Origin: Mesorhizobium amorphae CCNWGS0123
GTDB taxonomy: Bacteria > Pseudomonadota > Alphaproteobacteria > Rhizobiales > Rhizobiaceae
DNA length: 64,000 nt
Direction of reading: 5' to 3'
NCBI RefSeq assembly: GCF_001686985.1
Contig: NZ_CP015322.1
Span: 310,001-374,000, forward strand
The notes below the pieces were generated by a model. The model did not search any database and had not been told where the DNA came from. It saw nothing but the letters and a program-made list of their open reading frames with translations. Made by a program: the position numbers and the translations under genes. This document shows positions 45,621 through 54,393 of this stretch, one piece after another (the first letter of the stretch is position 1; the number at the start of each line of letters is the position of its first letter).

Positions 45621-46439
45621 TTAGGCCTGGACTTTAGTCAGCTTGGCACGATATTCTTCATCCAAGATCGCCGGGAGAGAGATCTTCTTAGTGCGAGCAC
45701 CATCGACCGAGATCATTTCACCGCTCACAAAACTGGAATCATCACTCGCCAGCCATAGGACAGCATTGGCTATCTCCTTCGGAGCGCCAATCCTTCCCAC
45801 TGGATGAAGCTGGCCCAATTCGCGCTCAATCAAGGCGCGGTCTGGATGCATCTCGACGTATGCACGATTGAGATCAGTGTCGATCCAGCCCGGGCAGACT
45901 GTGTTGCAACGGATGCTATCGGGACCAAGGTCCACGGACAGAGCGAGGGTCAATCCATGAATACCAGCTTTCGACGCCGCATAGGCACTGTGCCATGGGT
46001 TGACCATGAACCCTTCGACCGACCCTATGTTGACGATGGTCCCCCCGCCCTGACGTCTCATTTCAGGGACGACATATTTGGCCATTAAGAAAGGCCCGCG
46101 GAGGTTAACGGCCATGAGCCGGTCCCACTCTTCAGCTGTCTGGTCATCAATAGTCTTGTGCATGACCAGACCGGCGTTATTGACCAGGATATCGATCCGG
46201 CCGAACTTCTGGAGGACTTCATCGACGAAAGTCCGGATCGATACCTCTTTGGTCACATCAAGGGTGAGAGCGGTAATTCCCTCGCCGCCATGCGCACCGG
46301 AAGACCGATCGTCGCGCAGGTCGCCGACAACGACAATGGCGCCCTCTTCGGCAAGCTTCTCCGCGATCGCACGCCCTATGCCCTGATTGCCTCCAGTGAC
46401 GATGGCGACCTTGCCTGATACCCGACTCCGACTGCCCAA
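45621..46439 (-). CDS. Short-chain dehydrogenase/reductase
   Basis: This 272-residue classical SDR has the cofactor motif VTGGNQGIGRAIAEKLAEEG (residues 14-33), the NNAG motif, catalytic Ser in IVNIGSVEGF and Tyr-x3-Lys in YAASKAG. Downstream it has CPGWIDTDLN. The C-terminal extension IDLPAILDEEYRAKL-like is a little longer than usual. It lies ten bases after the next SDR gene on the same strand. It interconverts an alcohol and a ketone with NAD(P); the exact substrate is unknown. Confidence 0.88.
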   Translation of the reverse strand: MGSRSRVSGKVAIVTGGNQGIGRAIAEKLAEEGAIVVVGDLRDDRSSGAHGGEGITALTLDVTKEVSIRTFVDEVLQKFGRIDILVNNAGLVMHKTIDDQTAEEWDRLMAVNLRGPFLMAKYVVPEMRRQGGGTIVNIGSVEGFMVNPWHSAYAASKAGIHGLTLALSVDLGPDSIRCNTVCPGWIDTDLNRAYVEMHPDRALIERELGQLHPVGRIGAPKEIANAVLWLASDDSSFVSGEMISVDGARTKKISLPAILDEEYRAKLTKVQA

Positions 46440-46448
46440 AATGTCCTC

Positions 46449-47210
46449 CTATCCTGCCGTGAAGCCGCCATCAATTGGTATAGCGACGCCTGTGATGTGC
46501 CTGGCGCCGTCACTTGCGAGGAACAGCGCTAGACTTGCGATTTCCACTGGGGTAGCCACGCGGCCCTGCGGTATCGAATCGACATTCCCTTGCAGGATTT
46601 CTTCCGCGGTGACAGGTTTATGGTGGGCCGACACCAGCATTGGTGTATCGACGGCGCCAGGACAGACCGCATTGATGGTAATGTGCTCCTTGGCATGATC
46701 GAGGGCCATGGCCTGGGTCATGAGCACGACCGCACCTTTGGAAGCGCAGTAGGCGACAAGCCCAGGACAACCGACCAAACCAACATTCGAAGCAATGTTG
46801 ACGATGCTGCCGCCCCCGGTGGTCCGCATGGATTTCACGGCGGCTCGGCTAAAGTAGAAAACGCCGTTGACGTTTGCTTCAAAGGTCTGACGCCAGTCCT
46901 CGTTGCTAGTGTCAATCGCATTGCCACGCCGAATGATACCGGCACTGTTAACCAGCACGTCGACCTTGCCAAAGCGCTCGACGCTAGAATTTACCACCTC
47001 GTCAGCAAAGACGGGGTCAGCTACGTCCCCCAGCATTAGCTGCGCGGTGCAACCCAGCTTTTCGACGACCTCAAGAGCCCGTTGACCACGTTCTCGATCG
47101 CGGCCGACCAGCAGCAGAGTCGCCCCAGCAGAGGCAAATGCCTCCGAAATGGCGCCGCCGATTCCAGATGTTGCGCCCGTGACGATAACGATCTTTTTGG
47201 AATGGGTCAT
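46449..47210 (-). CDS. Short-chain dehydrogenase/reductase
   Basis: This 253-residue classical SDR has VTGATSGIGGAISEAFASAG at the N-terminus, then VNSAG, Ser in IVNIASNVGL, and Tyr-x3-Lys in YCASKGA. The end HITGVAIPIDGGFTAG is standard for the family. It is the first gene of the leftward SDR-SDR-HyuA group; the three probably form one transcript. The second SDR is not a close duplicate, so they may catalyse successive or stereochemically different oxidations. Confidence 0.88.
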   Translation of the reverse strand: MTHSKKIVIVTGATSGIGGAISEAFASAGATLLLVGRDRERGQRALEVVEKLGCTAQLMLGDVADPVFADEVVNSSVERFGKVDVLVNSAGIIRRGNAIDTSNEDWRQTFEANVNGVFYFSRAAVKSMRTTGGGSIVNIASNVGLVGCPGLVAYCASKGAVVLMTQAMALDHAKEHITINAVCPGAVDTPMLVSAHHKPVTAEEILQGNVDSIPQGRVATPVEIASLALFLASDGARHITGVAIPIDGGFTAG

Positions 47211-47557
47211 ATACCGGTTGCCTGTCTAAAATCAGCCCGACGGAACCGCCCGGCACATTTCCTGATCTAGAGCCCCAGACCGCCCCTTCGCAAGCGACCA
47301 AAAAGTCATGCCTCGGACAAGCTGAAGTCATGGCGCCTCAACGGCAGAACCCTGTCAAATTTCAGGCGGACATACTCATGACTCCTGGTTATCCGGTTCG
47401 ACAGGAATACTCATTTGAATGACAGCTCGCCGCTGCCTATAGCTCGCTCTCGCGGCCCTTTGCGTAGCTGCGCATCCTGCGTGGCTTGGTCCGCAATACG
47501 GGAGTAGCCCTGACAGGCTATGATCAAGCTCATCCGCAGAGCCAATAGGAGCGTGTT
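47211..47557. other. Divergent intergenic region
   Basis: This is the space between the leftward SDR group and the rightward tautomerase/M24 pair. I recognise no protein, and no copy of the shared operator is present here, so these two units may belong to a different regulon. Confidence 0.45.
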
Positions 47558-47740
47558 ATGCCAGTCATTCACATTGAAACGTTTAAAACTGATGACGACA
47601 AGAAGGCCGAAATTGCCGCGGAGATCACCAAGTTGTTCTGCGAGAAATCTAACCTGAAGCCAGAACAAGTCCACGTTGTTTTCGACGAGTACACCCCGAA
47701 TAACTGGGCCACCGGCGGCAAACTCTGGTCCAGGATGTAA
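47558..47740 (+). CDS. 4-oxalocrotonate tautomerase-family small protein
   Basis: This 60-residue protein carries the Pro that becomes N-terminal after Met removal (MPVIHIETF) and acts as the base in tautomerases. VHVVFDEYTPNNWATGGKL is the typical C-terminal half with the Trp region. AGGAG lies eight bases before the ATG. It precedes the DddP-like gene by 37 bases on the same strand, so the two are co-expressed. It may isomerise an unsaturated acid produced by a lyase step. Confidence 0.87.
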   Translation: MPVIHIETFKTDDDKKAEIAAEITKLFCEKSNLKPEQVHVVFDEYTPNNWATGGKLWSRM

Positions 47741-47777
47741 CCCGCGGGCCCTAGCCATCAAAGCAAGCGAGGAACCC

Positions 47778-49025
47778 ATGAGCGACACCAAATTGGTTTC
47801 AAAAGATCCTGACGGGTCCCTGCTTTCCGACAACTGGAGCGATTTGCGACAGTTCCGGCAGATGCCTGAAATAGACGCTCAGAGGCTCGACAAGTACCGC
47901 AAAGATCGCCTGAGGGCTGCGATGCGCGCGTCAGACGTCGCCATGTGCGTCCTGGTGAGCCCTATCAGCCTTCGCCATGCGATCGATTACAACGTCTATC
48001 CTCTCTTTCAATCCCATATTCCCGTCACCTATGTCTTTATGCCTGTCGACGGGCCGCTCGTTCTACATGCCGGGCTTGGGAATGAATCTACCGCCGACGT
48101 ATCGCGGCCCGGACGGCCGATTTCGTTTTTCGAAGGCGGCGCCGAGCTGACGGAGAATGCCCGACTGTTCGCGGATGACATTGTTCAGTTTTTGAGCGAG
48201 ATCGGTTCTAAGAACCGCAGGGTAGCGATTGAGTATGTAAACCCGAGCATCACCCTGGCATTGCTGCAACGCGGAATCGAGGTTATCGACGCCGTCGACA
48301 TTGCCGAAGGTGCACGTGTGATAAAATCGGCTGATGAGGTCGAATGCATTCGGTGGGCATGCGCCGTGGCTGAGCATGGTATCGCCCGCATGCAGGCCAG
48401 CATGGGCCCTGGCGTCACCGAAGTACAACTCTGGGGAATCCTCAACTACACCAACCTCGCCAACATGGGCGGCTGGCATGAGGGACGGATGCTCGCGTCT
48501 GGACCTCGCATCAATCCATGGCTTCAGGAAGCCACCCAGCGAGTCATCGAGCCAGGCGACCTGGTTGGGTTCGACACAGACATGGTCGGCCCATTCGGTT
48601 ATTTTTGCGATGTTTCCCGGACTTTTTATTACGGCAAAGACCGTCCAACTGCACGTCAGCGCCAACTCTACCGCTATGCCTACGACGAGTTGCACGCCAA
48701 TATGAAGCTTATTCGTCCCGGTGTCACCATGAAAGACCTTCAAGAGAAGGCTTGGCCGGTGCCGGAAGAGTTCCACGAGCAGGCATACACGTGCTTGATG
48801 CACGGGGTCGGAATGTGTGACGAATATCCGCAAGTTAAGCCGATATTTAGAGGACCAATTGCCTTTGAGGCGACCCTCGAAGCTGGCATGGTTGTTTGCG
48901 TCGAATCCTACATTGGCGCCGTCGGCGAACGTGACGGGGTGAAGCTTGAGGAACAGGTCCTGGTGACAGCGGATGGGTATGAACTCCTGTCGTCCTACCC
49001 GTTCGAAGACCGCCTGCTAGACTAG
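47778..49025 (+). CDS. dddP: M24-family enzyme closely resembling the DMSP lyase DddP
   Basis: This 415-residue protein belongs to the creatinase/aminopeptidase P fold. Compared from memory with DddP it shares GRMLASGPRINPWLQEA, VGFDTDMVGPFGYFCDVSRT, YTCLMHGVGMCDEYP, CVESYIGAVG and KLEEQVLVTADGYE. All residues reported as metal ligands in DddP have equivalents (two Asp in FDTD, Asp in FCDVSRT, His in LMHGVG, Glu in CVES, Glu in KLEEQ), as do the catalytic Asp in GMCDE and the Tyr before CLMHG. DddP cleaves dimethylsulfoniopropionate to dimethyl sulfide and acrylate. A related onium substrate is possible, because many M24 relatives have other roles. The ATG at 47778 has GAGGAA upstream. An insertion sequence begins at the base after its stop. 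Confidence 0.8.
   Translation: MSDTKLVSKDPDGSLLSDNWSDLRQFRQMPEIDAQRLDKYRKDRLRAAMRASDVAMCVLVSPISLRHAIDYNVYPLFQSHIPVTYVFMPVDGPLVLHAGLGNESTADVSRPGRPISFFEGGAELTENARLFADDIVQFLSEIGSKNRRVAIEYVNPSITLALLQRGIEVIDAVDIAEGARVIKSADEVECIRWACAVAEHGIARMQASMGPGVTEVQLWGILNYTNLANMGGWHEGRMLASGPRINPWLQEATQRVIEPGDLVGFDTDMVGPFGYFCDVSRTFYYGKDRPTARQRQLYRYAYDELHANMKLIRPGVTMKDLQEKAWPVPEEFHEQAYTCLMHGVGMCDEYPQVKPIFRGPIAFEATLEAGMVVCVESYIGAVGERDGVKLEEQVLVTADGYELLSSYPFEDRLLD
49017..49025. repeat. 9-bp target duplication, left copy
   Basis: CTAGACTAG occurs here and at 50690-50698, directly outside the inverted repeats of the insertion sequence. The final TAG is the stop codon of the DddP-like gene, so the insertion left the coding region whole. 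Confidence 0.85.
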
Positions 49026-50689
49026 TGCGCGTCCATAAACGGCTGTTTTCCCGGAGTTTTCAGGGGTCTTTGGCCTGCTGAAGCGATGTTTTGCGGACGC
49101 GTGATGGTACAAGGGCACGGAGGTTGCGGCCGGGGGTCGATCTGGCGGCATTGGGGTCATAGGGGTATCGGCCGGCGCTGGCCGGCGTGCTCCTGAACGC
49201 AGCCCGATGACTGGGGGTCAGGTCGATTTGAGGCGGGTGAAGAGGGCGAGATTGTAAGCGACCACCGAGGACCAGACGTAAGCCTTGAAGTGGTTGAGCC
49301 CGCGCCAGGTGCAGCGGGCCAAGCCATAGGCGCGCTTCAGGCAGGAGATGCTGGCCTCGATACCAGCGCGGAAGTTGCGCAGCTTGCGATAGACCCAGCG
49401 GCTGCTGACCATGTCTTCGATCCTGAGGGCGCTCTTCTTGTGGAACGCCATATCGCGCACGCCCCAAGCCTTGGCTTGGCGCAGATTGGCGCGGCTGGCA
49501 TAGCCGCCGTCGGCCGCCGCCTGACGCGGCGGCTCGCCGTAAAACGCGATGTGGCGCTCCAGCATTAGCAGCAGACGCTCGCTGTCGGCTGGGTTGCCCG
49601 CTTCGATGACGAGATCGAGGATCAGCCCGCTGCGACCGGTGGTCAGATTGATCTTGTGACCATAATCGACGTCGCGGCTGCCCTTGACGATGATATCGGC
49701 ATGCGGCTCGAACAGGCTCACCAGCTTCTCGCCGGCCGGGACCGGCTCGCCTGCCAGGACCCGCCGTTCGGTCTGGGCGATGATCCGCTCGATCAGCGGC
49801 CAGTAGTGGCGGACTTGGGCCTGCCACAGTTCAACGGCCGGGCTCGCCGCCAGGGTCGGTTGCTCAGCCGCCTGCTGGAGATAGCCCAAGGTGGTGCGTG
49901 TGATCCTGAGCAGCTCGCGGTAGTGCCTCACCCGTTTCGGGCGACCGCGGGTATATTCGATCGCCCGGGACCGCTTCTTCGCCGCGCGGCAGTGATCGTG
50001 CCATGGGATGGCGCTGCCCAGTGCATCCGCGTGCTGCAACAGCCGCACCATCACCCGCACAGCGTCCCATAACAGGCTGCTGTCGCTCGGCTCGTGGACG
50101 AGTGCGGCGGTGACGGTGCTGTCCACGCGCACGACCTTGCCGCTTTCCAGCTTCTCTCGCCTGGCGCTTGCCAGCAGTACTTTGTTGATCTCTTCCCAGG
50201 TCGGCGCCCGGATCGCGCTGATCGTCTTGTGCAGGACTGATTTCTTTGGGCTCCACCCCCATGGCAGCCGGGCAAAAGCCCGGAACGAGGCGGAATCCTC
50301 CAAGTGAAAGGCCAGTTCCTGATAGCTTAGTTGGCGATGCTGCTTGAGCAGCGCGCAGCGCAGCACAGCCTCCGCCGGCAGGCCCTCGCGGCCGGTCTCC
50401 TTGAGACCGTGCCGGCGCAGGTCCCGCGTCACCAGGCTCAAAAGCTCGCGATGCTCGTCCAGCCATTGCGACATGGCTTTCAATTCACAGCCGATCTCGT
50501 GTCGGGCGAAAAGATCAAATACACTGGATTGGACGGTGCGTTCTTGGCGCATTGTCGGCTCCGGCGGTGGCAGAAACGCTTTGGAATCAGTGGCTTGATC
50601 TCGAAGTGTATCTGAAACCGCCGGGCCTTGCCTGCCCAAAATCAGGATTCATTCAATAATATCAGCAGCTTGCCGTTTATGGACGCGCA
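49026..50689 (-). mobile_element. ISNCY-like insertion sequence with 18-bp perfect inverted repeats
   Basis: TGCGCGTCCATAAACGGC at 49026-49043 is the exact reverse complement of 50672-50689. The 1664-bp element is flanked by 9-bp duplications CTAGACTAG. It holds one intact transposase gene, so it looks complete and recently inserted. It separates the DddP-like gene from a fragment of an amidohydrolase gene. Confidence 0.85.
49218..50552 (-). CDS. Transposase of the ISNCY-like element
   Basis: This is a 444-residue DDE transposase from the ATG at 50552 (GGAG six bases upstream). Visible blocks are FDLFARHEIGCELKAMSQWL, LPAEAVLRCALLKQHRQLSY, VVRVDSTVTAALVHEPSDSS (first Asp), VDYGHKINLTTGRSGLI, QAAADGGYASRANLRQAK (second Asp) and FRAGIEASISCLKRAYG (Glu). 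The domain order resembles transposases annotated as ISNCY family; an IS5/IS1182 relation is the alternative. The frame is intact. Confidence 0.8.
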   Translation of the reverse strand: MRQERTVQSSVFDLFARHEIGCELKAMSQWLDEHRELLSLVTRDLRRHGLKETGREGLPAEAVLRCALLKQHRQLSYQELAFHLEDSASFRAFARLPWGWSPKKSVLHKTISAIRAPTWEEINKVLLASARREKLESGKVVRVDSTVTAALVHEPSDSSLLWDAVRVMVRLLQHADALGSAIPWHDHCRAAKKRSRAIEYTRGRPKRVRHYRELLRITRTTLGYLQQAAEQPTLAASPAVELWQAQVRHYWPLIERIIAQTERRVLAGEPVPAGEKLVSLFEPHADIIVKGSRDVDYGHKINLTTGRSGLILDLVIEAGNPADSERLLLMLERHIAFYGEPPRQAAADGGYASRANLRQAKAWGVRDMAFHKKSALRIEDMVSSRWVYRKLRNFRAGIEASISCLKRAYGLARCTWRGLNHFKAYVWSSVVAYNLALFTRLKST

Positions 50690-50789
50690 CTAGACTAGGC
50701 CGATAAAACGAATCCGGTCGACTCGGCAATCGGGGGCAAACGCGAAACAGCCAGGAGCCAATTGCTTTCGGCCCAGTTCAACATTCGAC

Positions 50790-51053
50790 ATGATCGGCTC
50801 TGAAGCCATGACTTGGATCCATGAACAAGTGGGCGCTACCATACTTGCCGACACCCACGAGCACCTCGTTGAAGAATCCAGACGCATTTTCCCCTTAAAC
50901 GACTGGCTGCTACCGTGTGATGACTGGTCATTGCTTTTCAAAGAGTATCTGCAGGACGATCTCTTTTCTTCAGGAATGAGCCAATCGGAGGTACGTCGAT
51001 TTTATGATCCTGCGGTTTCAGCAGTACAAAAGTACAAAATCGTCTCTCCCTAA
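50790..51053 (+). pseudogene. Amidohydrolase N-terminal fragment
   Basis: About 87 codons read ATILADTHEHLVEESRRIFP, WLLPCDDWSLLFKEYLQDDL and MSQSEVRRF, the metal-binding D-x-HEH start of an Amidohydro_2-type enzyme. The normal barrel of about 350 residues is missing after VQKYKIVSP. It is a 5' remnant of a catabolic gene next to the insertion sequence. Confidence 0.6.
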
Positions 51054-51451
51054 TTTGACGCTCGCATTTACTGGTGGCATACATGCTTCACCGTTGCCGC
51101 ATCGCATTGGCTAGGTGCACGGCACCTCCTTCATGACAAAGGCTGAAAACCCGTCCTCGGGTCGTTTCATTTGCAAGATCGCTCGATCCAGCCATACGTT
51201 CGTTGCCGCACGCGCCCGGGCACGGTTGCAAGATCTTCGGCCGCCGCCGCGGCACCCCTTAACTCGGCGACCATATCTGCATGTCCCAATGTCATGGCGC
51301 GAAAGCTCCATGTTCATAGACCTATTGCAAGGTGCCTTGGCGCATCGCTTACCCTGCTGCTCAGAGAGCGAAATTTGCTCTTTCCGCAATTCTGCGAGTG
51401 GCAGGAACGCAATCCTCCTGCCAACACATCCCAAGACTTCCTTAGTCACAA
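51054..51451. other. No recognisable gene
   Basis: Open frames here have no convincing family match. A minus-strand reading near 51170-51300 (LGHADMVAELRGAAAAAEDL) looks like the helical tail of some protein, but I cannot name it. Confidence 0.35.
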
Positions 51452-52489
51452 TCATTCGGTTCCGACCGAGAGAGGGTGTAACCACTCCAAACCGGGGATG
51501 ATTTCACGCTTGAGCGGGAAGTAGCATCTGAAGCTGTGCTCCGTATCATCCGGGCTTGTTGAAGGTTCGGGGAAGACGCGGCCGCAGATATCCTGCGCGT
51601 AACGACAACGGGTGTGGAACTCGCAGCCGGATGGTCGCCTCAAAAGGCTCGGCACCTCGCCTTTGAGCTCGATCCTATTGAGCACCGCATCCGGGTCGGG
51701 CTCCGGATTGGCCGCAAGCAGCGCCTCGGTGTAGGGGTGCCGCGGTTGATCGAAAATACGCTCGGTCGAGCCGACCTCAATAAAGCGGCCGAGATACATG
51801 ATCGCCATGCGATCGGTCATGTGGCGCACCACGTTAAGATTGTGCGTGATGATCAGGATCGCCATGCCGAGTTCGTCCTGAAGCCGCGCGAGAAGATTGA
51901 GCACCTCCCCTTGCACTGAGACGTCGAGGCCTGCGGTCGGCTCATCGGCAATAATCAAGTCCGGATTCAGTGCAAGAGCACGCGCGATACCCACGCGCCT
52001 GGCCTGACCTCCGGAGAGTTGATGGGGATAGCGGCGAGCAAAATCCGCCGGTAGGCCGACCATCCGAAGCAGGCGCTCGGCTTCGCTTCCGGCGTCGCGA
52101 CGCTTTAATCCATGGATGCGAAAAGGCTCTGTCAGGAGCGATCGAACCGTCAGCCTCGGCGACAGTGAGCCAACTGGATCCTGGAACATCATCGCCATGC
52201 GCCGCAAGTAGGGTTTGCGTTCGGCCCCGCTGAGCTCCTCAATTTCCTGTCCATCGAAGCTGATGCTGCCGCTCAGTGCCCGCTGCAAGCCGATTATCGT
52301 GCGCGCGATGGTGGATTTGCCCGAGCCGCTTTCACCGACAAGGGCGAGTGTCTCGCCCTTGCGGATTTCAAAGGACACCCCGCATACTGCGTCGATGAAA
52401 GGGGCTTCCGTCCCGGTTGCGAGCGCCTTCAGCGGACCCATGGTGCGGAAGCGGACGCGCAGGTCCTGAACCCGAAGCAGCGCGCTCAT
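51452..52489 (-). CDS. dppF: Peptide/opine ABC transporter ATP-binding protein DppF-type
   Basis: This 345-residue ATPase has Walker A LVGESGSGKSTIART, Q-loop MMFQDPVGSLSPRLT, signature LSGGQARRVGIARAL, Walker B LIIADEPTAGLD and the C-terminal oligopeptide-type CxxC-like region (CEFHTRCRYAQDICG). The ATG at 52489 overlaps the DppD stop (ATGA), so the two ATPases are translationally coupled. Together with DppD it drives import by the DppB/C channel. It is the last gene of the operon. Confidence 0.92.
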   Translation of the reverse strand: MSALLRVQDLRVRFRTMGPLKALATGTEAPFIDAVCGVSFEIRKGETLALVGESGSGKSTIARTIIGLQRALSGSISFDGQEIEELSGAERKPYLRRMAMMFQDPVGSLSPRLTVRSLLTEPFRIHGLKRRDAGSEAERLLRMVGLPADFARRYPHQLSGGQARRVGIARALALNPDLIIADEPTAGLDVSVQGEVLNLLARLQDELGMAILIITHNLNVVRHMTDRMAIMYLGRFIEVGSTERIFDQPRHPYTEALLAANPEPDPDAVLNRIELKGEVPSLLRRPSGCEFHTRCRYAQDICGRVFPEPSTSPDDTEHSFRCYFPLKREIIPGLEWLHPLSVGTE

Positions 52490-53502
52490 GCCGAAACCAA
52501 ACGCTCTTCGGCGAGAAGATGGCATCGCGCGACTTGGTCTAGGCCGATGCGGTACTCGACCGGGCTCTCTTGCACACAGCGGTTGTACGCATGTCGGCAA
52601 CGCGTACGGAAGATGCATCCTTGCTTGCTGCCCAGCAGACTGGGGACCTCACCGGGAATAGTCGGCAAAGTGCGAGTGCTTTTTTTGATACGCCCGGGAT
52701 CGCACTCAAGCAGCGCGCGGGTGTAGGGGTGAGCAGGATTGTGGAAGATGTCCCGAACGGCGCCCTGCTCCACCACTTCCCCTGCATACATGACGGCGAC
52801 TCGGTCGCACAACTCAGCCACCGCACCGAGGTGGTGGGAGACGAAGAGAATCGAGCAACCTATTTCTTTTTGCAGATCCTTGAGCAAATGAATGATCTGC
52901 ACTTCCAGCGTTGCATCAAGCGCAGTGGTTGGCTCGTCGGCGACGAGGAGCGCGGGTTTCACAAGAAGCGCCATGGCGATACAAACGCGCTGGCGCATGC
53001 CACCTGAGAAGTGATGCGGATAGGCGCCTATGCGGCTTTCCGGATCAGGAATTCCGACCCGGAGAAGCATGTCGAGGGCACGAGCGCGCTTTTCGCTCCG
53101 ACTTCCTTGATCGTGGTGCTGGATATCGATCATCTGGCTCTCGATGGTCCGCACCGGATTGAGTGAGGTCATCGGATCCTGAAAGATCATCGAGAGACGA
53201 TCGCCGAGCAGGGTCCGGCGCGCTGGAATAGGCATTTTGAGCAGGTCTTTGCCTTCGAACAGGATGCTGCCGGCTGTCACATCTGCATTTTCTGGAAGCA
53301 GGCCCATCACTGTATAGGCGAGCGTCGACTTCCCGGATCCGCTTTCGCCGACTATGCCAATCACTTGTCCCGCTGGCACATCGAGCGAAACGTTCCGCAG
53401 GGCATGGATGCGCCCACGCGGTGTACCGAAATCGAGATTTAGGCCACGAACCGCAAGGAGCGGCCGGGCGGATATTTGCTGGGTTAGACCGTCTTGTCTC
53501 AT
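52486..53502 (-). CDS. dppD: Peptide ABC transporter ATP-binding protein DppD-type
   Basis: This 338-residue ATPase has Walker A IVGESGSGKSTLAYT, Q-loop MIFQDPMTSLNPVRT, signature FSGGMRQRVCIAMAL, Walker B LLVADEPTTALD and the C-terminal CIFRTRCRHAYNRC motif that binds a cluster in DppD/OppD relatives. It overlaps DppC at its start (ATGA) and DppF at its end, so the whole operon is tightly packed. Confidence 0.92.
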   Translation of the reverse strand: MRQDGLTQQISARPLLAVRGLNLDFGTPRGRIHALRNVSLDVPAGQVIGIVGESGSGKSTLAYTVMGLLPENADVTAGSILFEGKDLLKMPIPARRTLLGDRLSMIFQDPMTSLNPVRTIESQMIDIQHHDQGSRSEKRARALDMLLRVGIPDPESRIGAYPHHFSGGMRQRVCIAMALLVKPALLVADEPTTALDATLEVQIIHLLKDLQKEIGCSILFVSHHLGAVAELCDRVAVMYAGEVVEQGAVRDIFHNPAHPYTRALLECDPGRIKKSTRTLPTIPGEVPSLLGSKQGCIFRTRCRHAYNRCVQESPVEYRIGLDQVARCHLLAEERLVSA

Positions 53503-54392
53503 AGGTCTTTCCGCAATTTGGGATCAAATATATCGCGTAGCGCCTCGCCCAGGAACGTGAAGCCAAGCGTTGCGAGGACGATCGGAATGCCGCTAGCGAT
53601 CACCAGCCAAGGGGTCTGGTTGATGTAGCTATAGCCATCGTTGAGGATCGCTCCCCAATCAGGCGTTGGGGGTCGCACACCCATGCCCAGAAAGCTCAGA
53701 CCCGCCTCTACGGCGATGACAGCCGGAACGTCCATACTCACCAGAATGAGAAGCGGGCCGAGGACATTAGGCAGTACGTGCACGGCGAGAATGCGCGTCG
53801 TGCCGGCGCCCATACTACGCTCCGCGGCAACGTACTCGCTGCTGCGCAGCGCCTCCGTCTGGGTCCGCACGACACGCGCGTAAATGGGCATGGACGTTAT
53901 CGCGATGACGAGAATGACACTCGCCAAACTTGGTCCCAGAAGCGCGATCATGGCCAGCGCGAAAATGATACTTGGAAACGACCGGATCGTATCGAAGACA
54001 AGCAGGAGCAAATTATCGAGCCAGCGCGGACCGAAGCCCGCGATCAAACCAAGGACGAGGCCGACTGCCAGTGAACTGCCGAGAGAGGCGAAAGCAACGA
54101 GGAGCGGGATGCGACCGCCCATGATGATGCGAGAAAAGGTGTCGCGGCCCAGTTGGTCCGTACCCAGCAGAAAATCCAGTGAAGGTGCGGCCAGACGCGG
54201 CCCGACCATGATCCGGATCGGATCATGCGTGATCATCAGCGGAGCGAAGATAGCGATTGCTGCTATGAGTATGACAAGCACTGCTCCGAGCATGCCCAGG
54301 CGGTTTTTGCGAAATTGCCGCAAAAAGGTCCGAAAAGCGCCGGTAGCCATTGCATCGTTGGGTTCGGGACGAATGGCTTCAACGCTCACCAT
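53499..54392 (-). CDS. dppC: Peptide ABC transporter permease DppC-type
   Basis: This is a membrane permease of about 297 residues from the ATG at 54392, one base past the DppB stop; an upstream in-frame Met at 54464 would overlap DppB and is less likely. It has an N-terminal hydrophobic helix (MLGAVLVILIAAIAIFAPLM) and the LLGTDQLGRDTFSRIIMGGR motif of DppC proteins, then five more helices and an EAA loop (YVAAERSMGAGTTRILAVHV). Confidence 0.9.
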   Translation of the reverse strand: MVSVEAIRPEPNDAMATGAFRTFLRQFRKNRLGMLGAVLVILIAAIAIFAPLMITHDPIRIMVGPRLAAPSLDFLLGTDQLGRDTFSRIIMGGRIPLLVAFASLGSSLAVGLVLGLIAGFGPRWLDNLLLLVFDTIRSFPSIIFALAMIALLGPSLASVILVIAITSMPIYARVVRTQTEALRSSEYVAAERSMGAGTTRILAVHVLPNVLGPLLILVSMDVPAVIAVEAGLSFLGMGVRPPTPDWGAILNDGYSYINQTPWLVIASGIPIVLATLGFTFLGEALRDIFDPKLRKDL

Positions 54393-54393
54393 G

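Noticed and set aside
51111..51501. Overlapping open frames on both strands between the amidohydrolase fragment and dppF
   Set aside because: No motif, start region or family match on either strand; left as unassigned sequence.
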